Origin: Lepidonotus clava
Lineage: Eukaryota > Annelida > Polychaeta > Phyllodocida > Polynoidae
Assembly: GCA_936440205.1 (NCBI GenBank)
Contig: OW387150.1
Location: forward strand, 37,072,295 to 37,136,294
Length of the DNA: 64,000 nt
Direction: 5' to 3'
Shown: one piece after another, positions 1-14,200 of the stretch
Layout: each line of letters starts with the position of its first letter
How positions within the stretch are numbered: the stretch's first letter is position 1
Notes under the pieces: model-generated
Told to the model about the DNA's origin: nothing
Database searches by the model: none
The model's input: the letters and a program-made list of their open reading frames with translations, nothing else
Made by a program: the position numbers and the translations under genes

Positions 1-265
1 CGCATGCCTTCGTACATAATATCATAGGTGGCAAAGTGATCGCAGGCCAGTGAAAATGAAGAAATAGCAATCTTACTGAGAGTGGGGATACCTTGCAATC
101 ATTTTCATAAACAATCTCATCTAGAATCACACAGGTTCTCTAAAAATATTCGACATGTTGAATAATTTCGCAAAGGACCAGGGCTATGATTATCCAACAT
201 TCCCAACATTTGCAGATCACAGAGACCTATGACGGCCGGTGCAAATGGGGCTTAATGTTCCCAAC
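1..265 (-). repeat. Dispersed repeat D, copy 1
   Basis: The reverse complement of this stretch aligns over most of its length with 9985-10250 (shared words such as GAAATTATTCAAC, AACCTGTG and GAGATTG). It is a diverged dispersed repeat of unknown class, outside any exon of gene 1. Confidence 0.55.
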
Positions 266-2085
266 GTCCAAAGATCGCAGCAAACATCGTTCCTAGCGCA
301 AATGTGGCTTTAGATCAGTCCTTGGTCGTGAGCACAGCGGGGAAAGTAGTACGGGGAAAAGTGGCCCTGGTTCAGGTGTGGCAGCTGCCGAGTAGTGTAG
401 GAAATGGTTCAACGGGACAGGTTCAAAGTAAACAAACGGGGAAGATTGATATACCCTATAGCTTGGATGTATCAAAGTAAATTGTAATACATTTCTTCTC
501 TCCTGAGATTTGGAAATTGGAAATTGCACATAGGGCAAATGGGGCCTTAAGGTCACACAATTTTAGTAGGTCTTTCTACAAGTAGCTGCAAACGAAACTA
601 ATCTCAATGAGGAAAATTGAAAGACAAATAACATTCATACTGTGATAATTTTTGCAAAAATGTTAAAGTGAGGATCTTGCATTCAAAACACAAACATTGT
701 AAATATTCACATGACTCGACGGAAACAACATATTCCTTATCATTCCACATAACCAGGATCAAGCCTGGTATATGTGGCATACCCAAGAATTTTTTTAAAA
801 AGACCAAAAATGTTACTTCCTACTCTGTAACTTTTCGTTCATTATTTGTAGGTAAAGGTCATGTATTAGAAAGTCAGCTCAGAGTGGGTCTTCTCTAGGG
901 GAGAACTATTATCTAATGAGTGGCTTAATTTGTTGAGGTCAGAATACATTTTTACGTACCATGTCTAAAACAAGCATTTTCTTTATTTTAGGTAAAGTTG
1001 AGACTTACTAAAAAAGCACTATAATAACATCATATTTTAGAGAATTTGATACCTTACCATTAAAGAATGTTATAATAACGCTATCATAGCATGAAAGAAT
1101 GTTACAAGAATGTCACAAAAACATCACAGTGCGACATCGCAATGTTAGTTTCTAAAGATGTTTTGGGTGCCATCAAAATAAAATAACAAGGACTAAAGCA
1201 GAACTAAACAGAATGTCATAATAACATTATAATAACGTCATGTTCTTGCTTGTGAATACAGTTTTACGTACCATGTCTTAAACAGGCATTACATAAAACA
1301 AGTGCCTGTATAATTTATTGTGGTTAGAATACAGTTTTACGCACCATGTCTAAAATAGGCATTGCGTAAAACGAATGGATTCACAGTTTGTTGTGGTCAA
1401 TAATTCAGCGGCAGCAGCTGTCCACCGCCCCTTATCGGGGTGGGACCAGGGGCCGCGGGGAGATGGACCGATGTCTGGGCTCGGGGTCAATAAGCATTAC
1501 TCAACATGTCAACTCTGTGTCAGCTGATGATTGTGGACACAGGGTTATGCTAGTTTAACTACGTAATTAACAAAATGTAGGCATGCATTTAAGGGATTAT
1601 AAAGTTGTTGTACTTTGAAATAAGCCAGAGAAAATATACATGTATACAGCATCCTGTAAATGACTTGGTTAATAAATTGGGCCCCCCAAAAAACATGTCG
1701 TGTTCAGGTAACATAGGTTGGAAGAATTAGGGTAGGTAGGTCGATTTTATTTTGTTTTGTTTTTAGGGGTTTTGCTTTTTGTTTTTGCTTACCAAATGGA
1801 CCTGGGCAGTGCTGGAAATAAAAAAGATACTTGGAACATCCTCTAAATCAATTTCTAGCACCAACAAATACATGCCTTAAGCATTTATATGCTATCCCAT
1901 GCTCTTTCAAGCTTTTCTGGTTAATTCTTTTGGATAAAAAACACAACAATTTTCAACAATTTAATTTTAGGCCTTATGAAGATGAATCTATTGTTAATCA
2001 TTTGCAAATTATTGCACCTTATTTATATCTTATATCATATATATTTTAAATTGAATATCATGTTACATTATATTTCCATCAACAG
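266..2085. other. Left-edge non-coding DNA upstream of first visible gene 1 exon
   Basis: No exon is supported. It must be intron (phase 1) of gene 1 if the model is right. It contains one AATGTTATAATAACG repeat copy (1000-1245) and a short GC-rich patch near 1420-1485 that is not open in a useful frame. Confidence 0.5.
1000..1245 (+). repeat. Dispersed repeat B, copy 1 (MITE-like)
   Basis: Member of a family with AATGTTATAATAACG words, a GTGCGACATCGC-type centre and an AACAGAAC end. Related copies lie at 2470-2670 (+), 7905-8160 (-), 12285-12500 (-) and 24225-24465 (+). AT-rich, no open frame, both orientations: a non-autonomous element is likely. Confidence 0.6.
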
Positions 2086-2240
2086 ATGGCGCTGTGATTG
2101 CTCCCCAGGGCTGCTACAACGACCAAGAGATTCCATGGTTCAGAGACCTGCAGATACAACTTACTCCTATACCGGATATGGTACCGGCTCGATGTATTGA
2201 GGCCTGTAAAACAAGGGGTCACAGTTACGCAGCCGTGCAG
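2086..2240 (+). CDS. Gene 1 exon: WSC domain, first half
   Basis: A phase-1 acceptor (AACAG) opens the exon and a strong phase-0 donor (CAG/GTAAGT) closes it. The 52 residues read ..APQGCYNDQ.., then ..PARCIEACKTRGHSYAAVQ, the GC(F/Y)xD start and CxxxCxxxG(Y/F)xxAxxQ core of WSC modules. Phases and length match the gene 2 exon at 44183-44334. The intron upstream is phase 1, so an exon ending in phase 1 is expected before the window. Confidence 0.88.
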
Positions 2241-5200
2241 GTAAGTTACCATATTTTGTAATTTCCAATGGGACATCCCTGCAATATTGCTTCACATTCT
2301 GTGATAGTTTATATCAAGAAATGCACAAGGAACTGTGCAAGTTGTTGCATAACAGATCTAGAAATGTTCTACAACCATTCTTATTTTTTAGTCTGTCTGT
2401 TACTTACTAAGATGGCACATAACAATTACATTATTAATTGTGAGGTTAAAACCTGACCAAATTAGAATTGATATCATAGTATTATTTTTGGTGAGGTTAA
2501 GATGAAACCAGAACTGAACATTTTAAGAATATTCTGTTTAGGTTGAAGAACATAACCAGAATGTTATAATGAAATTGCAGTGCAACGTAACAGCAGTATG
2601 TTAAAGCAACATTATTGAGAGCCATCAAAATAACTTAACAAGAACAAATACAGAACCAAACAGAACGGTGTATTAAGGCTACCATGCTAATATCATTTGA
2701 ATCTTACTTTCATGTAAATTAGCCATTTGATTAAAAAATATTCGCCACTAAAAGGAAGGAATCTGGCCGCTCTTTCAAACCAGCCCACTATGAAATGCAA
2801 ATGTCAAATAAGTCTTCCTACTTCAGACTGAAAATTTGTGTATGTTTCAAGTGTTATGGAAATTTATGGAAAACCTCAGGAAATGGAGCTTTTATCACAA
2901 ATATTTCGTGGGGCTTACAGGGAAATAGAAGTGAAGTGGAGATTAGATTAATCTAGGCATGGTCTCCTACCTCTTCCACTAATTTACCCTATCCTTACCT
3001 CAACCTGCCCCCTTCTCTAGACTGTAGCTATGTCCAAGTCCGCCTGGTGCTCAAACTAGGACTGTTAACCAGCAACCATTTTAGGTGGGAATTCCACCCT
3101 GCATCCCAGCATACTTTTGGGCTGCTGGTTTACAACAGGTGGGACTATAAACCAGCTACTGAGCCAAGAAGCATCAAAGGGGTTCCCCATGCCATTTAAA
3201 GAGGGCCAATAAAAGAATTCCTCACAGATTGTAGGTGGCTACTAGTACCCACGGGCTCTTGTTGGTGTAAGGACCTATCATGCAAGAGATATCTAGGTCA
3301 TGAAAGGACTACCCCCTTCCCCAGACCCCCTCCCTCCACCCTCTACCTGCCCAGACTTATTTTACCATCAATTATTCAGACCAAACTGAGACTGTTCTCA
3401 TCAAAGGGTGAGAGTATCGACCCAGAGTGGGTTCCCATGACAACAGGGCATGTTTGTTGGACCTGTCAGTTTGATCTGAGCATAAAATCTGAGATTTTTT
3501 TCTGAGAAATGTGCCAAAATGATACATAACCCATGAGGGCCACCCATATAAAGCCTGTCAAGGAAATATAGAACCACAAGCTGTAAAGATAAAGGGTTCA
3601 CAGGAGTTTTAAATGGACTAGGGGAGATTATTGATTATCCTGATTTTTAAAAAAAAAACTACTTCAATGGCCTGCCTAAAACTAACTAATGTTTATTAGC
3701 ATACACTCTAGCACCAAGTAGTAAGTATAGTTTTTGGTCATGTACACTAGGTATTAAAGAGAGGAGCCAGTGAAATTTCAACTATGTTTTTTTACACTTT
3801 ATATATTAGATCTACTGCTTATTTAGTAGTATGCCAATTTTCAGTGTGATTAATTGACTATTTCCTCTTAAAAATGGGCTTCGACTTTTGATAAACCTCA
3901 TATCCCTCTGACCATCAGGAAAACACACATCAGTGTGTGACGTCACACAAAATGATAGTTATATTCAAATTTCAAATTTCTAAATTCCATAAAAACTAAG
4001 TTTTTTTCACATTTTCTTTTATAAGTCATTTGATTTTGTGATTTTAATCTCTTTTAGACTTATAAAGAACATTTAACATATTTCTTCTTGCATTTATTTC
4101 AGTTTTATAATTTTTCAACTGTTCTGTTTGTGACAGCACACACAGACAAATGCACTGTGCAGGGTGCATAAGGTGCAAACAAGGCAATTCAGTTTGATTC
4201 AGAAAAACATACATAAAATGAAAACTGGCAAAGATAAAAGTATAAAATTTGGTATAGTTATTTCATTGATGATGTAGATAACAGCAGTATACTAATTTAA
4301 AGACACTGGCCCCTCCCTTTAAAGGGCACTATTTAGAAGCAAATGAAGACAATAAAGTAGTTAGTTTTGGGTGTAGATTCTGGTTATAGTTGAGGGGAGT
4401 GATGAAGAGTTGAAGACAGGAGTAGTTAATGGAAACTTGTGTTTCTTCAGTCACAGGTATAACCATAGGCCTGGGTACTACACGCAACACATATGCATGT
4501 GTCCTCCTTGGTGTCCAGACTCCCACTGCCCAACATGTATGCAGCCCCCCCCCCGCCCCTGACCACTGGTCAGTGAACAAAGGGGTCAGTTTCCAGGTCA
4601 AGGAAAAGACAAAGGAATACATGTGATTAAACACTGCCTAATTGTATTTACAGTAAAGCCTTATAGTGTAGTAATATTATTCATAAAACATACATATACA
4701 GTTTTAAATAACTATGTTAAAGTGTAATATCATCTAGTAGATTTGAAAGATAGGGATTCTAAGAGTATAGGCATGACCCACCCATTTTTAGGTGTGGCAA
4801 CATGCTTGAGCATATTTTACCTTATTGAAAACAGGCTATAGGCCTATTTGGTGAAGTAATATGAACTGTATTTCTTATTGTCTCTTCAAAATTACCTCGT
4901 GTCCAAAGTAATTATTTTTGAGGAATTACAGTTGAAATGCAATGATAAGTTCATGGTAACCTTCAATTTTGACATAAAAAGCCTACTATTTTAGCATCTG
5001 TAAATGATATAAACCTCCCATTCCAATATGTGAGTTTCGATAGGACAACCACCCCCAAAGAAAACCCGAAATGAGAATTCTAAAAATGAGGGGCGGCCCG
5101 CACTCCCTTACCCATAGGTTTTACCTGGAATCCTAAAGTTCCCAGAAACCATTGATATTTTCAACCTTCAAAGTAGTCTCTGGTAGTCCTGCCTTATTGC

Positions 5201-8200
5201 ATGTCAATCAGGGAAATTCTCAACAAGTTAAAATCAATAAACCCCTGCTGACAAAGCCTGTTAAAGTTGTATGTGACTTAATGTGCTTCTCACCTATTAA
5301 TGAGTGTCAGAGTGGATGTCACTGTCACAGGTATTGTGTGAGGTTTGACACCTGACCTCTCTCCTTGTGCCTGGGGGGTTGGGGGGGGGTATGGGAGGGG
5401 GAGGTGGAGGGGGAGGGGGGAGGGGGAGGGGGAGGGGAGGGGGAGGGGAGGGGGAGGGGGAGGGGGAGGTGTGGCTTGGAACCATTTCCAGAGTACTATA
5501 TGGAATGCAAAGCAGAGCATATCCATATGATTGAGATGTGATTCAAGCTCATTGCTTTCTTAGACATTATACCCTCACAGCTGCCAAGCGGTGCGTATTG
5601 AGGGCAGTGTGTATTGTATGGCGGTACGTACCGCTCCTCATTGTATTTTGTATTTTTACCATATTTTGAGTATCGCTTGAGTGATAAAATAAAGAAGAAC
5701 CTTAGGGAGCATCCTTGGGTGGCCATACCACCCATGGGGATTGTACAAACCTCGCCCTTCACCCTCGGTACATGACGATCCCTGCAGGTTCAGCCTACTG
5801 CCGATTGTCAGATTTTGACAAAATTGGAGTCACGTGCCTCTCCTTGACCAATCAGTTGGCCAGAAAAAATGGGCTGAACCTGCAGTTTTTCTTTGCCTAC
5901 AGCTTAGCATAGCAGAATGCGAGTGGCACCCTAGCGTACGGGGAGGGGGGAGGTGCTTGAAACCCTGTTCAGACTATGGTGCAGAATGTAGATCTAGAGC
6001 AAGGTAGATCTGTATGACACTGATGTAATTCAAGTCACATCACAGGCACTGTTGTTTAAACAGTTGTTTAAGGACAATCGCGCCATTATCCAGATATTAA
6101 AAAAAATCAAAGTCCTTCAATTTTTCTGAAATCTTGCAGAAATGTTCAATAATATTTAGTTTATCATAATTGAAATTGAAAAACAGTTTACCCACAATAC
6201 TTTTGTAGATAAACATGGCCAAATTAGACTAATTTTGTTGGAATTTTGTAAATTCTGAAACATGTTTTAAATAGGAAAAATTTAGTTTTTTCTGTACCTC
6301 TTTTAATTTATGATGTATAATGATATGATATACTTCTATATGATTGTGAGTGTGTTGAGTATAATATAAAATGTCAAAATTACCTGTAATGTAAATCTGT
6401 AGGTGAATTTATGGAGAAAACACATAAAAATCCATTTTTATTAATTTTAGACCTCAAAACGAATTTTCAGCTTTTCTGGCCAAGTTCATTTGGTGACCCC
6501 CTATTTTTATGGCTGGAAATAATAGCCTATAGCCTCCTCCATGATATATATTAATTTTAAGATTTTCTGAATATTCAAATTTTTTGTATGCATGCCTATT
6601 CTCAGATTTTTCTATTTTTTAAGGTTTTAATTTTGAAGATTTCAACAATAAAAATGCATATTGCCCTAAGAAATTTGTGTGACTACTCCCTAATTCAATT
6701 GCCTAAATCAGTGTCCTCCTATTACAGACTTCTAACAGCTTGAAATACTTTTTATTTGAAAATAGTATGGCATTAAGGTGGTATTTGAATTTAGTTTTAA
6801 AAACTTAATTTTCTCAAAATCACCCCACAAAGAAAGTGATTTCGCAGAAAAGTTTGCATGGTGACCTATGCATTTTTTGGTCTTTTTGGAGCATTTAGTG
6901 GTATAACTTTCATTATGGAAGATTTTGAGAAAATCTGAATACTAGATCTATAATGGCGCGATTGTCCTTAAAACAAGATGGCTCTCTATGTCACTCTGCG
7001 TGAAAAAGGCCATTTTAGGATGCTAGTCAACAAATTAGACAATCAGTAGTAGAAATTCTTCTCAAAAACTAGGAATCATCGCAGCGATTCAGATAGAACA
7101 TGTATATTTCAATACTACTTATTCATAAGAAAAGAAAGTGGTGGCATTCAGATTCTATGTTCTGTCATTCCACCAAGCAACCCCCGCTCTGGTGTATGGA
7201 GCTTCTGTAGAGGATGACTACTTGAGATAAGATCATAGATGTGTCCTACATGTTACCTGTGATTCAAGTTGTGTGGATGGGAAGGCACACGGAAGCTCAG
7301 TAAATGTTTGATAAGGACATCATTCTAGTGGCAACCCCTTGTCAGTGAGGTGTCCAGAGAACAAGTAGGGATCAAATATTTAACTTGTGTAAACCCTCCC
7401 TTTGTTCAACAGGGATCGCAGGGATTGGGGTTTTACAACAGAGAGGTTTATCGTGGCATTTACTTTTAGTATGCTGATATTTGACAACATTATGGAATAC
7501 CTAAACACTCAGTAAATAGAAATAAGAGACTTGAATGGTTTCTTTTAACTGTGACTGTTTCCCAAAGTTAACCATGTATTTCCTCCCGAGTAAAGGACAA
7601 GGGTCATGGTTTACAACCAGGCATGTTTTAGGCATCTTACTCTCGGAGTGGTCCACAGGTTACCTGTCTACTTTGCCACCCTTCGTTATTCAGATGTGTC
7701 AGTGGCTGACTTGGTGCAAAAAGTGCAATTATGTCCGACCTCTGTATCATGCCAGCAATACATCCTAAAGTGGATAGGTCTATTAAAGGGTGTGTAGCTT
7801 CTGTCCCCTGTGGGCAAAAGAAATTCCAAATTCCTATTAGTAAGTGCAAGAATACTCTTCACTTGTCACAGCAATAGATGGTAGAAGCCCAGCCAATGAT
7901 GTGACGTTATATAACATTGCAGCAATGTTCTGGTTGGTTCTGTATTGGTTCTTGTTATGTTCTTTTGATGACTCCCAATTATGTCACTGCAACATACTGC
8001 TGTGACATTGCACTGTGACGTTATTACAATGTTCTAGATCTGGTTATGTCCTTCAATCCAAACAGAATGTTCTTATAACATTCTGTTATGGTTTGGTCTT
8101 AATCTCACCAAATAATAACATTATGACAATGTTCTGATTCAGTGAGGTCTCAACCTCTCCATCATTAGCTTACATGTTACATGCCATCTTAGTAAGTAAC

Positions 8201-11200
8201 AAACTGACTAAAAAAGTATAGTCATCAAGTAACAGACTGACAAAAAAAGTATGGTTCTGTTGTCGCAGTTTGGCTGGGAGACTACCCCTGCAGACAGTGG
8301 CTAAGAAGCTGAATGAACTGAACATTAGGTACCTGATAAATTGTATAAATACAAATATACTGGGTTATATTTTTGTTACACATGAGGTCTATTTCCAATA
8401 ATCACAAGCTACCTACCAATTTTCAGTCCACGGCAATTTACCCCATATAGCTCACACAAAGTGGGCTCTCTAATTTTGGGTTTGTCGCATGACGAGCCTG
8501 ACGTGTAGTTCAGGGTACTGGGTGCAGGGCTGGGTTTGGACATTATATTCACGTGTTAGCCTGTCATTTGTGGGTTATACATAATTTATGGGTCTAGGTG
8601 ACATGTGGGGTGGGAATAAGGCTAAGAGGACCGCTGGGCCCTGGCCAAGTTATCATTGAGGATCGATCAAAACAAGGAGAGATATAGGGAAGCCAAGGAA
8701 TGAGGGAATTGTCAAGGGGGTTTAGATTCCTCATATTATATTCTCATCATGAATTGTTGGTCTTTCCTGGGGCAAGTCAGTTCAGCATCATGATTTCCAA
8801 ATTTAACATGATTTTCTTTTATTTTTGATAATCCATGCTTAACTTATCAAGTTCACAAATATATGATGTGTATTTGGAAGAACTTCTGATGAATATGGCT
8901 TAAGCAATAAAAACAATAGTAACTCAGATTTCATAGCGAATGTCAAAACATCCAGATAGTTTACGCATAAAAGGGTTGCGCCGCAGACATCGCCCTCATC
9001 GTTGTACTTGAATAATTACATACATTACATTTTAAAGTGTTTAATTCGCTCTATGCTTATGTTTAAATTTCCTCAGTTGAAGACTTTTATGATACTGAAT
9101 AACGTAGTCAAACGCAGACACCCACGTATGTTATCAAATGTTATGTATCAGACTTCTAAACTGTCAGCATTGTCAACGTACAAATAAGTAAACATAAATA
9201 TACAGTCTTGAGATATTGACATTCCTATGATTGACCATCATATGAAACTATCCGAAATATGTCAGTCCGCTAAATCATATGTCTAGAATATCGTCAATAC
9301 TACAGATTGGTAGTTGAGACAATGACAATGATTTTATTCACTTTTTCATTAAGAGGCATAGGAAAACTATAATCCATTAAAATACATTAAGAACAGGGGT
9401 GATATATATACAATATGAACATTTGGATGCTGTAAGTGTGAAAAAGCATCAGGGTAGCATAGCTGAGTAAGATGTACTCTTGACCATTTTACCACCTCTG
9501 TATGTGTACTAAAGTCCACGCACACAGATGGTCACGCATGCGCAGAAAAGTCATGCATGTATAACCTCAGCCCCCCTCATCACCGCCCCCCCCCCCCCCC
9601 CAAGTACTTTGAGCTGTTGAATCCCACCCCTAAAGGATAGGTGTGAATAACACCAATCAATTATCGAACTTTTTAAACTGATCCAGAAATCAATTTTCTG
9701 AGTTTATCTGTTTCCATGGCAACGTCACTTCACTGATCATTTAATCAATGAAGAGAGCTCTGGATCATAAATCATCATTTCAACTTGGAGTCTCTGAATA
9801 ATCAATACAGAAATGCACTCCTGTTGCAGACTTTCAGAATTATGATTATTGTGTTCTTATTTCAACTTAACTTTCATTTATTAATCAACAGATTCTGCCC
9901 CTAACGTATGAAGGTATTGGCCTTGTGGTTTCCAAGGCTCCCTAGACAGGGATGTGAACATACAGAATGTTTTGATAATATTGCAGAACAGCACAGCATG
10001 TAATGCCCCATTCGCCGTGGTGAAAGTGGTTTGTCATAGCTCTCTGCGATCTGTGAACGTTGTCAACATTGGATTATCGTAGACCTCTGCGACTTGTTAC
10101 CTTCCGAAATTATTCAACTGTTTAATAATTTCATAGATAACCTGTGCGATTCAGGGCGAGATTGGTTGTGAAAATGATCGCAGGGGAACCCCAATTCTCA
10201 GTGTGAATGCTATACGATCAATAACTCTAGCTTCCAATCATCTTTTCTCCCATGAGTTTATTTGGGAATGGATACAATAATTTTTTTCGTAGGTCTCTCC
10301 AACAGAAACATCAACCATGGCAATGGGGCTTTATTATAATGTCGCAGAATAGCTTACATGATTAGCTGCATGAATCTATGCACATCGCTTTGAATTTACT
10401 TTCAGGATTAACAATGAAATAACTGACATCACTCATAATAAGGGGTGGATCTAGGGTGAGAGTGTTCAGAGAGTAATGAATTTTCTACATACAGGACAAA
10501 TTATCTTTTTTATTTGAAAAGCAGGGTAACTCACTATGAATTCCACTGGAACTCCCTTACTACACATCTGAAAGTGAATCTATCATCATTCAAGTAACTA
10601 TGTAAAAGAATTACATGGTCATATCATGAATAGTCTAAACCATCAAACTGTCATACAATCATCAACATTTTTTGCTCAATTTATCTAATGGAAATTCAAG
10701 AAACATTGCATTTGTGTACAAAGAAATGGAAATAGTACAATTTCTTCGGGAACTCTGATGAGATTTTGGTAATGTTTGCATTACTAATACCTTTTTTATG
10801 GCTGCGGCTGATGGGTGACCGGGAGAGTCTGGAATATCAGGCACATTTAATATTTTTCTGCAATTTTCCAGGTGATTTTTCCAGAGATTCAGTTGAATTG
10901 CCCATTGCCCGTCACCCGAAAAGTATGCCATACCCACGGATGATAACCGGGCAATCTAATGATAATTCAGTCACACAGCGATTTTACTGGCGATTCTCCC
11001 AGTCCCCCGTCAATGGTCAAGTTGCCCCATACCCACTAGGCAACCTGACCATTGACGTGGGCAATTAATTACCCCCTTTATGATGCGTGGCAAATGTGAT
11101 CAGTGAATTATATATATCTTAACGAAAGCCCCTACAGTCTTGGAGTAACTTTCACCCCCATGCCAGTAAACAACAAAATGTCTGAGGGGCCTGGTAAAAA

Positions 11201-14200
11201 ATACACACACACTTCCCAAACAAAGCACTTTGAAGTTAGACGTTGGCAGAGTCAGGCGACTTTGCGTGATTGCAATGGTGAAAAGTCGTTGTGAATAATT
11301 GATTTAAAACTTCAAGGCAGAGCATGTCTCCCTGGACTTCAGTGTAGCTCACACCATGATTCCATGGCCATGACGCCTCATCTCTTACCTCCAGGAGCAA
11401 CTCACGCCTAAAGCCATACTCACAAAGGCAGTAAAAACACTGAGAGCTTCCCTCTTTCGTGTTAAGGCCTAACTTGTATACTGACCAAGCAATATTTTCC
11501 AAACGTTGCTATTGCAGTCAGACGTTACTTCCATTTGTACCTCCATCCATTTACATATTACAAGTAAAAAAATTTCCTTCAATATTCATGAACGGTCCTA
11601 GGGTGAAATCCCCAAACTCTCTTTTGTATGCGTTATTATGTAATTTCTGATATGGAGTTCAAAATCCAAATTCAAACATATTCTCTAATCATTACAATAA
11701 CATGTACACCTATGTTGGCTACTGGAAGATCTTGCTAGTAAGATGTGGTATTCGATGGAAAATAAGATAATTATATTTGACTCAGTCTTCACCCCTTTGG
11801 ACCTGCTCTTAGCAGACACGAGTTGTTCACGTGCGGTCACGCATGGCTGAATCTGAGCAGCTCCTAGAGTAGGTCAGGGGGCAGTGGGGAAAGTGAGCAG
11901 TAAGTGAGACCAACAACTGGTTGGGAGTTAGCTCAGTGGTAGATCGTTGGTCTGACGTGCCAAAGGTCCCAGGTTTGGTTGGTCTGACAGTTCCCAGGTT
12001 TGGGACCTGCTGTTTGCTGCAGGTTTGAGAGCTGTTCACGCGTGGTCGTGCATGGCTGAGCAGGGGCTGAGCAACTCCTAAAGTAGGTCAGGGGTCAGAG
12101 GGGAAGGTGAGCAGTAAGTGAAGCCTGAAGGTTCTCAACTTATTCCTGACTTCGTAATGTTAAGCTTACAACTCTGGTAATGGTGCCCCCTTGGAGTGTC
12201 CATGTAGACTGTTTTGATAATTGAAATACCCACGTCAACTGATTATTTTAATATTTCCCGCATGCCAACCCAGCCAGAAGTGTGACATTATAACTTTGCA
12301 GCAATGTTCTGTATTGTGTCTTGTTAGATTATTTTGACAGCTACCAATAATGTGCTGCAATGTACTGCTGTGACATTGCACTGTAACGTAATAATAACAT
12401 TCTGGTTATGTTTTTCACCTAAGCAGAATGTTCTCATGACGTTCTGTTTTAGTTCTGTCCTAACCGTTATAATAACATTCTAATTTGGTGAGGTTTCAAC
12501 AACATAATTGTCTAAAACTGACTAAAAAAAGTATGGTTGCAAAATGTTTCAGTTACGCCGCAATTTTGCTGGGACATGTACACCAGATAGTAGATATTCC
12601 TGCAAGGAATCTGTTATTTTTGCCACAAAAGTGTTCAAGTCGAAAGAGTAGTGTGGCTTCCCCAAAATATTGGTGAAACTATCCTCGCCATTTAGTTGTA
12701 ATTATCGTTTTCATAACATCAACAGCAAGCTCAAAACATTGGTGGAATTAACCTTATGATACGGTTGCAAAGGTATTGTAATAAGATTGTGCTGTTGCTG
12801 TGTCGCATCCATTAGGACAAGCAAATCATTTTGATACGCGGAATAGTTGCTTCACTTTGAACTTTCTGAACTTTCAGGATTATTACCAATCATTGTAGCC
12901 ATTTCACTGTAGTAAAAACATGATCGATGTGTTACACAAATATTTTCCTATTTATAAATCATCTCACCCTTCACATCTTTGAATCAGAAAAACGGTCACT
13001 GAGTTTTCCCTTACATTTCCTACTGCCATAAAATTTTATGGTCCGTATCTTCTCTGAATTATCTATGAGGAAGAGACCTTTAAACTGATAAATACTTTGT
13101 TAAATAAATGAAAGTGTTTGTTTTCTTTTTCCAGTCCAAGTTCGAGTGTTTCTGTGGCGCGGCTTACGGGAAGTACGGGCTAACCGGAAGTGACGTCACG
13201 TGGTGCTCCATCCCGTGCCCTGGTGACGAGACTCAGAACTGCGGAGGTTGGGGAAAGAGTAGCGTGTATAACGTTAACGGTAAGTGACTTCATCAGAGTG
13301 ACGTGATTGTTACCAGTTACATCTTCAAAGATACATCCTTGACTGGAAGAATATATGAAAATGTGGAATAATAGGTTGTCAGGATAGATATACATCAAAA
13401 GATGAGGAGTAGTTATATGCGTACATGAATGGGTGAACACAAAATAGTAACCTTATGAAAACGATAATTTCAACTTTATTGCAAGGATAGTTTCACCAAT
13501 AGTGAGCAAAAGTAATTGTAATAAGAGAATTACACATATGTTAATCATACTAAGGGGTCATCCAATTATGTTCATTTTTTTTTAAATAAAATGACCCCCC
13601 CCCCACCTCTATTGCATACATACTTAAAGAAGGGCCCCTTATCTTTATCACAAATGTGTGTACGTTCTAGTACAATTCCAATGCATATTTTCGCCCAAGA
13701 GGGGTGGGGATTCTGAGATTTTGAGAATGTGCTGATATACTCAATGGAAGGCCCGTTATACTCAAACCTCTGTGCTTCCTCAGGGGAATATGGAGCCTGG
13801 AGTTACCGACAACCAGATGGGGAAAACGAGGCATGCGCAGTGCTCGATACAGCTGGCAATGACCGGAGGTTTGCTGATGAGTCCTGCTTCAACAAATACC
13901 ACTACATCTGTGATATACGTAAGTAATATTAGTTTTAAAGGGAGGGGCCAGTGAAATTCAATCTTCTTTTAAGTTTCCTTCTATATCCTAGAGTTAATGC
14001 TAACAGAGAGGTACATAACAATTACATTGTTATAGATAGCTTCTTTTGACAGTTAATGAGGTCTCTCTTCTAGAAAACGTCTTGGGTACCCTGTCTCTTG
14101 AAAATGGACAACTGTGTGTGACGTCACACAAAAAAGCCGTCATTTTCAATTTTCAAAATCTTTTAAAATAATTTTTACATATGTTTTTGTGTAAATAATT

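Larger units (their letters stand above)
2241..13134 (+). other. 10.9-kb intron inside the WSC domain of gene 1
   Basis: This phase-0 intron separates the two WSC half-exons; the equivalent gene 2 intron is only 1,049 bp. I find no further exon in it. It holds two TTAA MITEs (3758-4318, 6072-6967), three copies of an AATGTTATAATAACGTT repeat, a (GGGGGA)n tract at 5375-5470, a poly-C run near 9586, a tRNA-like SINE head near 11928 and other dispersed repeats listed separately. Short open frames here lack domain content and splice support. Confidence 0.7.

Noticed and set aside
5290-5530. Proline-rich and glycine/arginine-rich frames
   Set aside because: They read a GGGGGA tract on both strands.
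11928-11980. Possible tRNA gene
   Set aside because: The A box is good, but the B box is poor and no acceptor stem pairs; it is part of a duplicated SINE-like repeat.
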